From Icerya purchasi (Eukaryota > Arthropoda > Insecta > Hemiptera > Monophlebidae): a DNA stretch of 64,000 nucleotides. The translations under genes and the position numbers were made by a program. The notes below the pieces were generated by a model. It searched no databases. It had not been told where the DNA came from and saw only the letters and a list, made by a program, of their open reading frames with translations. The stretch's first letter is position 1. Every line of letters begins with the position of its first letter. The DNA is taken from positions 26,797,083 through 26,861,082 of the forward strand of contig CM077115.1 in NCBI GenBank assembly GCA_039619475.1. Reading direction: 5' to 3'. This document shows, in pieces, positions 12,089-22,558 of the stretch.

Positions 12089-12420
12089 TTTTTTTTTTCT
12101 TATTTGGGTTTTTCTCTGGGCTTGTCAGCAACGGACGATTATCCATCAACACGTGCAAATAGAAGCAATTGAGAGTTACAAGGAATGGAATTTGACAAAG
12201 AACGTTATACCAAGGATGGAGAACCAATGACAATCAACGTCGATAAATGCCAAACATATGCATCCTGAAAAGAGAAGGAATGCCTTTGCCGAAAGTAGGA
12301 GCAAAAGAAGTTAGCTGTCTCATACCATGGCCACATCTGCAATTACAGGGCCCACAGTACCAATGGACAACGAAATCAATCTACAAATAATTAACGAAGA
12401 AGAAACACGGGATGTTTAAA
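12089..12420 (-). mobile_element. Repeat X, short copy with TSD
   Basis: A 332-bp minus-oriented retroposon whose poly-A tail is the T run at 12089-12099. It is flanked by a perfect 12-bp duplication, CAAACGTTACAT, at 12077-12088 and 12421-12432. The uninterrupted MITE at 63390-63982 has the corresponding empty site (near 63683). It matches 3505-3830 on the plus strand. Its 3' end (CTGACAAGCCCAGAGAAAAA) resembles the LINE-A 3' end, suggesting it used LINE-A machinery or is the 3' part of a relative. No protein function is assigned. Confidence 0.85.
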
Positions 12421-12694
12421 CAAACGTTACATAAAATTAGGACATTTTTCGTTACATAAAATTGGGACATTTTTTCTAATGAGGGTAGCCTAAGAATTAC
12501 GGTGTAATTAATATATTAGAAAAAATATCCTAAAAAATGTCCCAATTTTATGTAACGTTTGTTACATTTTATAGGATTTTTGTGAATATGTTATTATATT
12601 CGTATGGACCGATTTAGAATTTCGTTGTAAATTTTGATAATTTTATACAAAGAGAAAGAGACAGAAATGTGTGTGAGAGCAAAATGGCCGAGTT

Positions 12695-14418
12695 TATATA
12701 TGCATATATATATATATATATATATATTCCACTTTATTTATTGTCAATTTTTATTATTCTTAAATTTGCATCAGCCCAGTATATGTACAAAAATGACGCA
12801 ATGTAGGAAATGATGAGAGCGAAAGGAAGTGGTGTTGAATTTAAGAAAGTCAACCAAGAGTTGAATATGTTAGATAATTTTTAAAGAAGCCAATGACTAC
12901 AGTTATAAATTATTGAATAGTAGTGCCGGAAGCGGCATTCTAAGTAGAAAGAACGATTATGTTATGGGGGGTGGTTAAAAGAAAATTTGAAAAAAATCAA
13001 GCGAAAATTTAAATAAAAGTTTTTGAAAAATACGAAAAAATTCACAAGCAAGACAAAAAGAAACAAGACAAAAAAGAATCAGAGTATGAACCATGCGAAG
13101 CGAGAAAATCGAAAAAGAGTGAAACCAAACTGTAGAAACAGTGGACAAAGAAATCGGAAAAGAAGCAATGGTATTTGTGAACGAAAAGAAATCGGAAAAG
13201 ACAAAATCAAACTATAATAATAATGCAAACAAACAAAGTCAAGCAAGAATGAAATGAAACTACAGAAAATGCGAGAACAAAGAAAATTATAAGAGAGCGA
13301 ATCAAACCGCAGTATGACTAAATTAAAAAGGGAAAATATTAATTAAACCAAAAAAAACAAAAGATGATAGGCAACTAATGCATTATTTAAAGCTGGATTG
13401 CTAGGAAATATCTCGCGACATAATCTTATTTAGGCTTAATTAAACCCAGTGTGACCAACGTAAGGGCGAAGAGAATATATAGGCTAAACGAAAAAGAAAA
13501 AATGGAGCAGGGTCGATTGATAGAAAAAAAAAAAAAATTAAATTAAAAGTAACTAAACCTACTAAACAAGAAAGATATACACATATAAAAAATTGTAAAA
13601 ACAATTGCATAGAAACAAGTTTGTCACACGTATAACGTGGTATTAGGATCTTTTATATATGACGTCTTATGCGAAATGTCAAAAAAAGACGTTTTTTCAA
13701 AGCTGCAAGCATTGCAATTGCATGTTTGTCTAAGCCAATATTCGCAAGAAGCTGATCATCGATATTATTAATTCTTATCGTTATCATCTGGTACTTAGTA
13801 CTTGGTCAGTTCTTTACAATAGAATCCCCTCGGCAAACTTGTTTTTTCGCGATTTTCCCTTGAACTTTTACATCTGTCATTTTTACTGCTTGTTTTTCAA
13901 CTTCTGCATCCTCCCTCTCCCTTGTTTATTTCATCACCATCTCTTTCTTTTAAAACATACATATATACTACCCGCTTCTCTTATTGTTAGTGTGTGCTCT
14001 AACAACCGCATTCTAAATTTTTTATCATTTGTGTGTAATGTTACTCTGTCGTGATCTGCTCGCAGAGCTCTCATGTATAAGACTCGCACTAACTGTACAA
14101 TAATCAGTGCAGAAAAAGACCTATGGAAATTAAAAACAACTACGGAGAACAACAGGTTTATCGTGCATGCGCACACAGTGATATCATCATATTAACGAGC
14201 AATAAAAAGAGTAACGATTATCACTATGATATTATACATCAGCGCTTGATTGTAATGGCTGCGAACATATCGTCTGCTGATAAATTCAATATAAAATTAA
14301 CAGTGAAGGTAATACGCGTTGAATTTGAATCGTCTAATCTAATATATATATATATTTTTTTTTTTTTTTGAATAAATGATAGTAATAATAACTTTCCAAT
14401 TGTGCAAAATAGAGAACA
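12695..14418. other. AT-rich and purine-rich stretch, no gene recognised
   Basis: Begins with a (TA)n run to about 12727. From about 12950 to 13540 the plus strand is strongly purine-rich with degenerate GAAA/AAAG words, producing meaningless Lys-rich open frames. No RT, transposase or gene motif was recognised. Confidence 0.4.
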
Positions 14419-14485
14419 CTCAACGAAGGATCGCTCAACCAGTCGCGATAATCGTGTGCTACTGGTTAAGCGATCCTATGTTAAG
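14419..14485. ncRNA. Candidate hairpin RNA (pre-miRNA-like)
   Basis: Bases 14419-14443 pair with 14461-14485, leaving a 17-nt loop. Of 25 positions, 22 pair (one as G-U), with single mismatches at 14436/14468, 14426/14478 and 14421/14483. Loop bases 14445-14447 can pair further with 14457-14459. Size, small internal mismatches and loop length resemble an animal microRNA precursor. I do not recognise either arm as a known microRNA. It could also be a relic of an inverted-repeat transposon; no flanking target duplication was seen. No expression evidence exists here. Confidence 0.4.
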
Positions 14486-16354
14486 ACATCTACTACACGC
14501 GAGATTACTAGCCGGAAATGAACACATTACGAATACACACCTTTTCAGACTCTACCTGCTGCGCTGTGTGAGCTTTATTGTGTAAACGTGATTATCATTA
14601 TGTGTTCCTGAGCAGCATTCAAACTTCATTCTTTTTTTTTTTTTGAAGTAGAAAACGATGCAAAGAAAAAAAAAGAATTTCCGAGTAAAACAACAAAAAA
14701 CTCTTCTCTCCTAGAAATTAATGCTGACATGAAGTAATCTTAATTAACATTGTTTCATTATAAGTGTAGCTGCCATTTATTCCTAATTAATAATTTTGAA
14801 TATACCTGAAAATATCGATTCCCGTCATTTGCTTCGATAAATCGGATAAAGAAATAAAAAAAAAAAAAAAAAAAAAACAGTTCAAAGGGAAAACTGTTTC
14901 TACCGTATCGCATTGTGTCGCCTTTTGCGTTTTCATTAATAATAGAAATTAAATCGGTTTTTTATTAAATTAACAAATGGAATTTATGTATTTTGTTTAT
15001 TTGAATTAATATTTACGTTTAATTTATTTAAAATAATGATATATTGTATGTAAAAATGTATCATTCATCTCAAATGATAATGTCGATGGACAGAGATGAA
15101 ACTTATTCGCTAATCGCCGTCAAATTATTACTTCAGTTATGACTAAAACACAAAAAACGCTTCGTTAGGAAATCTTATTTTCGCATTTGTTAAAGAACTG
15201 TTTCGTAAGTTTTTTTGATAAGTTCCCAATGAGTACATTTTATACAAATTCTATTTGTTTTAAAGTTAAGAAATTTTACATTATAAAAAGTATTCTATAG
15301 AGATTAGTTCGATCAATATCATATAGAGCGGTCTTCGGGTTTACTATGACGCTACAGTACTATTTAGAATCGTATGCGGAATATCGGTATGGAAGGAAGT
15401 AAAAAGTGTGGTAATGAGAAAGATTAGCAGTCAGAAAAAGAAATATTTAAAGATTACAATGTCTTGAAAAGTTCCGATTAATAAATCAGCTTGCGGGGAG
15501 CGATAAAAGAAATGTCTCCGAAAAAGCTCTACTACTATTAATTAACGGCTTATAAAATATAAGATTAAAAATATACTAATTCCGTCGACGGAGAAAGGTG
15601 TAGGGTAATTAGGAATCAAAGGCAGCTTTATTACGTACGACCGAAAGGGAAAACAGTAAGATAGATAACGCCAATGAAATGGTCTTAATTAAATTATCAG
15701 AGCGAATATAGAAAATTCGAAAGGTGCAAATTATAAATTAAACAGTGGTCGGTAGACAATAAAGATAGGTGATATTTAGGACAGTGCTAAATTTTTATAT
15801 GATTTGCTGGATGGGAATCAATCACATATATATAATTAAGAGGATGCTCATCATTTGTATTAAGAAGTAATGCGTATTATTTTCTGTTTTTCTTTTTTTT
15901 TGCGTTTTGGCTACTATTTTAATTAATTTTTAATGTATTAATAAACGATGATAAGAGTGTCGGAAATCCCAGTATGCTTTGTGAACCCGCAACTTACTTA
16001 GAAAAAAAGAGATTAATGTGTAATAATTTCTATCAAAATTGACGATTAGCGAATTACATGAGCAATGTAATAGAGGATCTGTCGATTTTAGAATCGAACG
16101 CAGTAGTTTAAACACTTTGAATATCATTTTAGTTTTTTTTTTTTTTTTTAATTCCACAGGTAGCAAGTGACCGGGCGTAACTCGGGGATTTGTGTCCGTT
16201 TTTGAAGACTTCGCGGCCAAGATAAACAGAAAGATGTAACTAATCTACGATATACTCGTATGTATATCTTCGAGAGCATTAAGTTCTCTATTCCTATTAT
16301 AAGTAATTCGCTCTCTCCAATACGACTTGATGCATCGCTAAAGGAAACTTTTAG
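14486..16354. other. AT-rich stretch, no gene recognised
   Basis: Contains A runs at about 14852-14877 and T runs near 16137-16149. The interval 15300-15560 gives, on the plus strand, a translation loosely like the thumb region of an R1-type RT (SVWKEVKSVVMRKISSQKKK), but the match is too weak to annotate as a feature. Confidence 0.35.
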
Positions 16355-16893
16355 CAAATTGGTTTAGGATATTAGTAGAGATATTAATATAAGTGCTAAA
16401 TTTCTTAATAATATGGGTGAACTCCAAACTACCCTAAATATAATGCAGGAATTGAGGTAGGTTTACGTATTAATCTAAGCAAAACATGAATATTACCTAC
16501 GAGAAATTTAAACAAGAGATTAAAAATATATACTACTAAAAATGTTTATCTAAATCAGCTTACGACGTTAATAGATCTGGTAAAGAGGTGGAACGCAAAA
16601 TCACCCTTACCTGGCAAAAATATACTCTTCGAAGCGTATTTTTAATGTATAGCGTTAAAGTAAAAAGTGAAATTTTGAATAGTTACATATCGCCTAGTTC
16701 TTACATACGGTTGCCAGACTTGGACAATAAAAAGGAACACAATACAAAATATAGAAAGAGTTCAGAATTGCTTAAAAAAAATCAAAATAGGTATATGAGA
16801 TTAAAAAATAAAATTAATAGGAAAATTATGAAGAACAATCTTAAGTATAACAAAAATTTTATCAATCATTACGCCAGATTCAGCAAGGGATAA
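16355..16893 (+). pseudogene. RTE/craft-like RT C-terminal fragment
   Basis: Forward frames show GLRINLSKT-like sequence (motif D) at about 16455-16490. The open segment 16588-16893 follows, with VERKITLTWQKYTLRSVF then SEILNSYISPSSYIRLPD and RYMRLKNKINRKIMKNN. Order and spacing match arthropod endonuclease-RT elements (I.RRI.L.W.K...L, K...+.C.LP.LTYG..TW, Q+.MER.+...). The TYG.QTW motif is degraded. N-terminal EN and RT catalytic motifs are absent. It is on the opposite strand from the element at 660-965 but of similar type. Confidence 0.65.
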
Positions 16894-17210
16894 ACCTTCT
16901 GATTTTATAGAGTTGTGGATGGGATTTTATGTTGAAAAGAGTTTCAAAGCTGATAAACAGCTCATGGAATCGGACATAATAATGATATTTTCAGGGAAGT
17001 TATGTGAATTTAAAAAGGGCAACGCCTTAAAAATCGCAACACATTTAGCGCAAAACACGGAGGTGAAACGGGGAAGAGAGAATTTCTTAGTCAAATTAAG
17101 ACATGGTTATGAAAAAAGCTACACGCACAGAATTCAAAGATTTAGAACCATCTGTAAAAACCAGTTGAAAGTTCGGGCAATGGTCTGAAATTATTGTGTT
17201 GAATACTCTG
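16894..17210 (+). other. Unassigned open frame next to RT fragment
   Basis: An open frame of 91 residues runs from 16913 to 17188 (Lys-rich, no motif recognised). It may be a continuation of a retrotransposon reading frame, but there is no supporting motif. I do not propose it as a gene. Confidence 0.25.
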
Positions 17211-18047
17211 TTAATCAACGAACTGAAAAGAAATCAAATCTACTTGTATTTTAATGCAGTTGTTATGTGAGTATGGGTACTTGAAGATCAATGAAGGATA
17301 CAACGGTATGGTAATAGAGGAATAACACTGAAGCCTAGCAGCACTTAAAGATAATAGAGACATTTTGGAGGCCTTAAAACTCCAATTGACTTTAACGTCC
17401 AAATAAGACTTAAGTAGATTGAAGCTGGCTGAAGGACAATATTTCATAAGAAACCTGTTTGCTACATACGATGATCTAACAGAACGAGAAGGGATATTGG
17501 TTTCAGCTTCCAAAGCAGCAAGCAAGCACCAATTATGTGTCGTAAACATGAGTTCTGTATTCTCCCTAATTTGTTACGCGGCTAGCTATTGAGGAGTTAT
17601 GAAAGAATAGTCTAGAATACTGCGATAGTATGCTTTGTATAACTTACTTATTGTGTAAGGATCGCTACCCCAATTGACATTGCAGAGGGCCTTAAGTAGG
17701 GGTAATCGTTTTAGAAGTTTATGTAATCTATATGTTGGTTCCAGTTTAATTTAGAGTCGAGAATAAAACTTAAGTACTTATGTGCTGACGAAAGGGGGGC
17801 AGTAGAACCGGCAATAGAAATAACACTTGAGCTGGATTAATTGGGCGATAACTGCTGAACATTTTGAAAGAGCAACAGACAAACCAAGATCATTTAGGAT
17901 ATTGTAAACCTGCAGGATATCGTGATTAAGCAAAGTGGAAGCTTCAGATAAGTTTCTGCTGCGGTTGCAGAGAACAATGTATTCAGCATAAGACAACAGA
18001 AAACGATTATTCGTTAATCCTAAATTAAGGATTTTTGGGACATACAA

Positions 18048-18050
<3 letters not shown>
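17211..18050 (-). pseudogene. Older non-LTR RT element, 3' half of split element
   Basis: On the minus strand this continues the RT interrupted at 23303-23313. It starts with FNLYVPKILNLGL and goes on to LLSYAEYIVLCNRS (YADD motif changed to YAEY) and LSVALSKCSAVI (motif D). CNVNWGSDPYTISKLYKAYY follows near 17670. LLAALEAETNIPSRSVRSSY comes last, near 17500. These align with LSSPKWGGDPYILLMLYKSI and the region after it in LINE-A ORF2, so the host is a related I-group element. The loss of the catalytic Asp pair and multiple frame breaks show it is dead. No RNase H was recognised below 17211. Confidence 0.82.
18040..18050. repeat. TSD of LINE-A copy 1 (left)
   Basis: ACATACAAGTT occurs here directly before the poly-T of the LINE-A 3' end and again at 23303-23313, directly beyond its truncated 5' end. 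Confidence 0.92.
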
Positions 18051-18080
<30 letters not shown>

Positions 18081-18151
18081 GGGCACGCCAGCACAGGACA
18101 TTTACCCAGCACAAAAGATTAAAAGAATAGAAGGACATATGGAGCGACAAG

Positions 18152-21100
18152 TTATATCAAGAAACGATTAGAGACAGAGGAAATGAATGCGGATAACAAG
18201 GGAACAACAGAAGGAGATGGAAAAGTGAGAATATAGAGGGCACTGTAAGGTGTAGGGAGGCCAAGGCTAAGCAAATTGGAATAAAGGATCGCGCGTTCAG
18301 TAGAAATAAAGGAACATTCAAATAGTACGTGATTTGCATCACACGAGCCATTGAAGGTTGGAGGATGAAAGGGACACAAAGGAGATTGAACCAGAGCAAA
18401 GCGGAAACGAGAAGCCGGGAGCAGACTGTGATTAAAACGAAGGCGAACTATGGAAGAAATGACAGAACGGCTGATACTGGGAAAATTATTAAACCAGGGA
18501 GAAACGGATGGAGAAGGCTGTAAAGCAAGGTAAAAGGAGTCAGGGTTGGAGAAAAAGGACGGATAGAGATCAGTCCAAAAGTCACGGTGAGAACGAAAAG
18601 AGAGAGAGTAAAGACATTGGGAAGGAAATCTGCTTATGAAACGACCACTTACTGCGGCCGAGCAAGCTAACGAGTCAGCAAGATCGTTACCAGCTATACC
18701 ACAATGGCCAGGAATCCAAAGCAGGTCAATATGGATAGAACGGGAGGCTAATAAATTGAAAATCAAGGAGCGTATATAAAGAATAATAGGACAGGAAGAG
18801 GGTTCAGGAAGGGGAGATGCGATAGCTACTAAAACACTCTTCGAGTCGGAGCATAGAAGGAAATTCACTAAATTAGAAGTTGAAGATATAAAGAGGACCG
18901 CACGCAAAATAGCCGTGGATTCGGCTAGGAAGACAGAAGAGAAGGAGGGAAGTTGAAATGATTCAGAATAGTTGAGAGCAGGAAGAATAAAAGCGGCACC
19001 GACCCCCGAAGCAGATTTCGAGCCATCCGTAAAAATCGTGATGTGAGCAGGAAATAGAGAGGAAAGAGTGTGATTAAATTCTTCGTGAATGGCAGAACGA
19101 GGAAGAGACTTAATATTAGAAGGTAAAGAGAATAACTTAGGCGGATGAGACAGTTCAGAGAAGTTAAAGGTAAAGTATGGAGATTTGTTCTGGGAGAGGA
19201 CAAAGTGAGAAAGTGGAACGAGTCGAGAAGAGATGAGAGAAAGAATTGGAATCTTACGAGGAGAAAAACGCCAGTTGACCCGGATATATCGATAAGAATT
19301 CATGAGTTTGGAAGGAGAGATCTGCAGACGTCTAATCATGAACCTTTCACCAAGGTGAAGTCTTCGAATACAAAGAGGAACAAAGCCAGTTTCGGACAGA
19401 AGAGCTGGAATTGGAGAAGAATTCAGGGCACCAACACAGAGGCGCAGACAAGAATTTTGGATGCGATCAAGTTTGACGAGAAGGGAAACAGGAGCACTGG
19501 CATAAAGAAATGAACAATAGTCAAACTTAGAAAGAATAATGGATTTATACAGCATGAGAAGAATATATGGATCACCACCCCATTTGGGGGAAGACAACGC
19601 CTTCAAAAAATTTAGTCTTTTGAGAGCAGACGTGCAGAGATAGTTAATATGATCATGAAAAGACAGAGTACTATTAAGAATTACACCGAGGTAGGAGAAG
19701 GAAGTGAGTAAAGGAATAGGGACCTGGCACATGAAAAGGTTAACCAAGGAACGATCAAAAGGACGAAATGTAAAAACGATACCAGCAGATTTCTCAGGGG
19801 AAATAGAAAGATGAAGAGAAGATAAAGAATTTTCTAAAATAGCAAGGGAGTTATTAAGCTCCTCATTAGCAGAAAACAGATCATCAGAAGAAGAATAGAC
19901 GAGAATATCGTCGGCAAAGAATAGCGAACTAGATGGAATAGAAAGAGAAGAAAGACTAAGGAAATAAATGTTAAAAAGGGTAGGACTAAGGCACGATCCC
20001 TGCGGAAGACCTCGAAAAACTGTCCTGGAATCAGAAAAGAAAGGGGTAGAAAGATGGATAGTTCTGTTCCGAAACAGATTAATAACTAAGGATGTAAACT
20101 CAAGAGGAATATTAATGGAAAGCATTTTATCCTGAAGAGAAGGAAGGTGAACCTTATCAAAAGCTGAGGTAGCATCAACGAACGCAGAGATAGTAAATTT
20201 TTTGTGGATGAAAGATTTATAGATATCAGAGAGAAAAAGGGATATGCAATCAGAAGAACCAAAGCCAGGACGGAAACCAAACATGTTATCAGGAAGAACA
20301 TTATTATATTCTAGCCACCAGATAAGGCGCCTATTAATCATTCGTTCAAAAAGTTTTCTTAAACAAGAGGCTAGAGAAATAGGACGAAAGGAATTGGGAT
20401 TCTTCTTCGGAATAGGAATAATAATAAAGGAATTCCAAAGCGGAGGAGTTTCACAGATACACAGAAAAGAATTGTAAATTGACAACAGGATTTTAAGTGC
20501 TGATTCAGAAAGGTTCTTAAGGACACGGAATGGAATGCCATCTATACCAGGGCTAGAATTAGAAGAATTAGTCAAGGAAGCACGAAGTTCATTGATGCTG
20601 AAGCTAGAAGACAGGAAGTGGGAAGAATTGGAGATAGGAAGGGAAGGAGACCAAGATTCCTCAAGGGAAGGAACATAGGAGGGAGCAATGGAATCAAGAA
20701 AAGTAGTGAGTCTATCTGAAGGAAGGTTATAAAATGATGGACGATCCGATCTAGAAGAGCGAAAAGCTTTAGCCATCTTCCAAAGATGGGAAATTGAAGT
20801 AGATCTAGAAAACGAAGCACAAAATTTCCTCCATGAATTTCTTTTGGACGTTTTGAGGATAAATCTAGCCTTGGCATTAGCTTTTTTATGAGCCATGAAG
20901 TTAGCAAAGGAAGAACAAGACCGGAAACATCTAAATGAAGAGACACTGTCTTTAACGGCATTAGTACAATCTTCGTTCCACCAAAGTGAGGAAGCCTGAA
21001 GATGGTAATTTCTTTTGGAATGATGAATTGGTGGAGAGGAGGCGTCCAGAGCAGAAGAAATGGAATCAGAGAAAACGTTATATTGTTGAATAGGATCGGA

Positions 21101-21904
21101 GAGGGAGTGTATGTAAGGAAGGGATAAGTCGAAATTAGAACGGAATTCCTCCCAGTTAACCTTGTTGAGAGACCATTTAGGAGCGAGAGCGGGTATAGAA
21201 TAATGAGGAGGAGGAGGAGGAGGAAGGAGATGGTGAAAAGAGAAAACAATGGGAACATGATCGCTGCCGAAGGTACCGTCCAGAGTTTTCCATTGACAGC
21301 GAAGACCAAAGTTTGGAGAGGTAAAGGACAGATCAACAGAGCTGGATGAGTGAGCGCCTCTATAAAGAGTAGGAGAGTTATCATTCAAAAGGACAAAATT
21401 TTTACCGAGAATAAAGTTTTCTAGAACACGGCCATTCCTGTTATGACGCGCAGAGCCCCAAAGAGGAGAGTGAGCATTCCAGTCACCGCCGACAATAAAG
21501 GGAAGAGAATGAGGATAAGCCAAAAGAGAGAATGGGAAATTATTAAGGTCAAAACTAGGAGGAACGTATACAGAAAATATATGAACAGGCTGAGGATGAA
21601 TATTTGGGATCGAAATATGGACTAAGTTGGGAGAGAGAGAATCAGAAGAAAAGTAAGAAGAATGGTCGTGGTGGACAAAGAAGATATCATTTCTTATGAG
21701 GATGGCAGCGCCACCATAGCCATCAACACGATCAGAACGTATTGCTGTAAAGCCACGAATGGAAATATTAGAGGATTCCGAAAGCCAGGTCTCAGATAAA
21801 AGAGCAATATGGATAGAGGAGGAGTCTAGTATTCCCTCCAATGCCTGTTGGTTGGCTCTCAGACTACGACAATTCCATTGGAGAATATTAAACTTGTGGA
21901 TCAT
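18152..21904 (-). CDS. LINE-A ORF2: endonuclease, RT, RNase H
   Basis: Encodes a polyprotein of about 1,250 residues that nicks DNA and reverse-transcribes the element RNA at the target. The start chosen is the Met of MIHKFNILQWNCRSL at 21904; an upstream in-frame Met at 22084 adds 60 hydrophobic residues not expected in the family. AP-endonuclease (residues 5-225): NILQWNCRSL, LSETWL, GGDWNAHSPLWGS, GSDHVPIV. RT (about 495-745): FRPISLASCLRKLFERM, AFVDATSAFDKVH, GLPQGSCLSPTLFNIY, FFADDILVYSS. RNase H (about 955-1085): IFTDGSKSASG, FLAESTAILRA, LLCSDSKSV, WIPGHCGIAGNDLADS, so the D-E-D-D residues and His are present. A CCHC-like module follows: SPLCPF, then CDANHVLFEC. No stop or frameshift interrupts it. 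EN plus RT plus RNase H places it in the I group (I/LOA/Loner-like). Confidence 0.95.
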   Translation of the reverse strand: MIHKFNILQWNCRSLRANQQALEGILDSSSIHIALLSETWLSESSNISIRGFTAIRSDRVDGYGGAAILIRNDIFFVHHDHSSYFSSDSLSPNLVHISIPNIHPQPVHIFSVYVPPSFDLNNFPFSLLAYPHSLPFIVGGDWNAHSPLWGSARHNRNGRVLENFILGKNFVLLNDNSPTLYRGAHSSSSVDLSFTSPNFGLRCQWKTLDGTFGSDHVPIVFSFHHLLPPPPPPHYSIPALAPKWSLNKVNWEEFRSNFDLSLPYIHSLSDPIQQYNVFSDSISSALDASSPPIHHSKRNYHLQASSLWWNEDCTNAVKDSVSSFRCFRSCSSFANFMAHKKANAKARFILKTSKRNSWRKFCASFSRSTSISHLWKMAKAFRSSRSDRPSFYNLPSDRLTTFLDSIAPSYVPSLEESWSPSLPISNSSHFLSSSFSINELRASLTNSSNSSPGIDGIPFRVLKNLSESALKILLSIYNSFLCICETPPLWNSFIIIPIPKKNPNSFRPISLASCLRKLFERMINRRLIWWLEYNNVLPDNMFGFRPGFGSSDCISLFLSDIYKSFIHKKFTISAFVDATSAFDKVHLPSLQDKMLSINIPLEFTSLVINLFRNRTIHLSTPFFSDSRTVFRGLPQGSCLSPTLFNIYFLSLSSLSIPSSSLFFADDILVYSSSDDLFSANEELNNSLAILENSLSSLHLSISPEKSAGIVFTFRPFDRSLVNLFMCQVPIPLLTSFSYLGVILNSTLSFHDHINYLCTSALKRLNFLKALSSPKWGGDPYILLMLYKSIILSKFDYCSFLYASAPVSLLVKLDRIQNSCLRLCVGALNSSPIPALLSETGFVPLCIRRLHLGERFMIRRLQISPSKLMNSYRYIRVNWRFSPRKIPILSLISSRLVPLSHFVLSQNKSPYFTFNFSELSHPPKLFSLPSNIKSLPRSAIHEEFNHTLSSLFPAHITIFTDGSKSASGVGAAFILPALNYSESFQLPSFSSVFLAESTAILRAVLFISSTSNLVNFLLCSDSKSVLVAIASPLPEPSSCPIILYIRSLIFNLLASRSIHIDLLWIPGHCGIAGNDLADSLACSAAVSGRFISRFPSQCLYSLSFRSHRDFWTDLYPSFFSNPDSFYLALQPSPSVSPWFNNFPSISRSVISSIVRLRFNHSLLPASRFRFALVQSPLCPFHPPTFNGSCDANHVLFECSFISTERAILYSNLLSLGLPTPYSALYILTFPSPSVVPLLSAFISSVSNRFLI

Positions 21905-22558
21905 TAGGAAGAAAGCGTGGAAAATGGCATGAAGAGAATTCCTGCTCGCCGACCAAGAAGGGAGTACAAGGAAGAGTATGAGTGGAACCATAAGAGAGGG
22001 AGCTGACTGTGGAGGCAGAGGAATAAGACAAGGAAGTAAGATAGAATCTGCGGCAATAAGGCGAAATATCAAGGAAATAAACATTGATAAGTAATAATAG
22101 TAACTGAAGACAGTAAATGCAGAAAGACATTACACCAGAACAACAGAAGGATCTATGCCTTCCATTATTATGTAAAAATGTTATATAAATGAAGCTATGC
22201 TCAGTCTGCATGCAACATGTAACAGTAAAGAGGTAAAAAAGCCTGCGACTGACTAAAGGAAAGATTATCAAAACGTCCTTAGGACCGGTAGGTTTAATTA
22301 CCTCCCAAGGCGTTTTTCTAAAATGACCAGGCTGAACCATAGGAAGGAAAACATCAACTGCATTGGAATACTGGTCAAAATGAACCGATTCCATATATCT
22401 TATAATTCTTAAAGAAAAAATTTGAAAGGATTGTGAAAGGAAGTTCAAAACTTTGCACTGAGTCACTGTGAGTAGATGACTCAAGTCATTTCTCAACAGC
22501 GTACTGCAGAGCAGTGACAAGTTGAAAAGGAAAATGAATAAGAAATTTAAGAGAGAAG
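21905..22558 (-). other. Spacer between LINE-A ORF1 and ORF2
   Basis: About 650 bases separate the ORF1 stop from the chosen ORF2 start. The ORF2 frame is open upstream to 22084, but its translation there is hydrophobic and does not resemble an endonuclease. A long overlapping frame at 21888-22571 is also hydrophobic and unlike any family protein. How ORF2 would be translated from such a distance is unclear. Confidence 0.5.

Larger units (their letters stand above)
11906..12694. mobile_element. Fold-back MITE copy A, split by repeat X
   Basis: The left end reads AACTCGGCCATCTTGGCTTC and the right end, reverse-complemented, AAACTCGGCCATTTTGC. The arms are inverted copies of each other over most of their length (e.g. 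the ACTTTGTATAAAATGAT segment at left and its complement at right), and the element is homologous to 63390-63982. TA repeats flank both ends. There is no coding capacity. An insertion at 12089-12420 lies between duplicated copies of CAAACGTTACAT. Confidence 0.88.

Noticed and set aside
15300..15560. Possible R1-type thumb fragment on the plus strand
   Set aside because: Only one short stretch resembles the family and no other motif is in order; too weak to annotate.
20572..21384. A 270-residue frame inside LINE-A ORF2
   Set aside because: Same strand, different frame; a shadow of the real endonuclease/RT frame caused by biased codon use.
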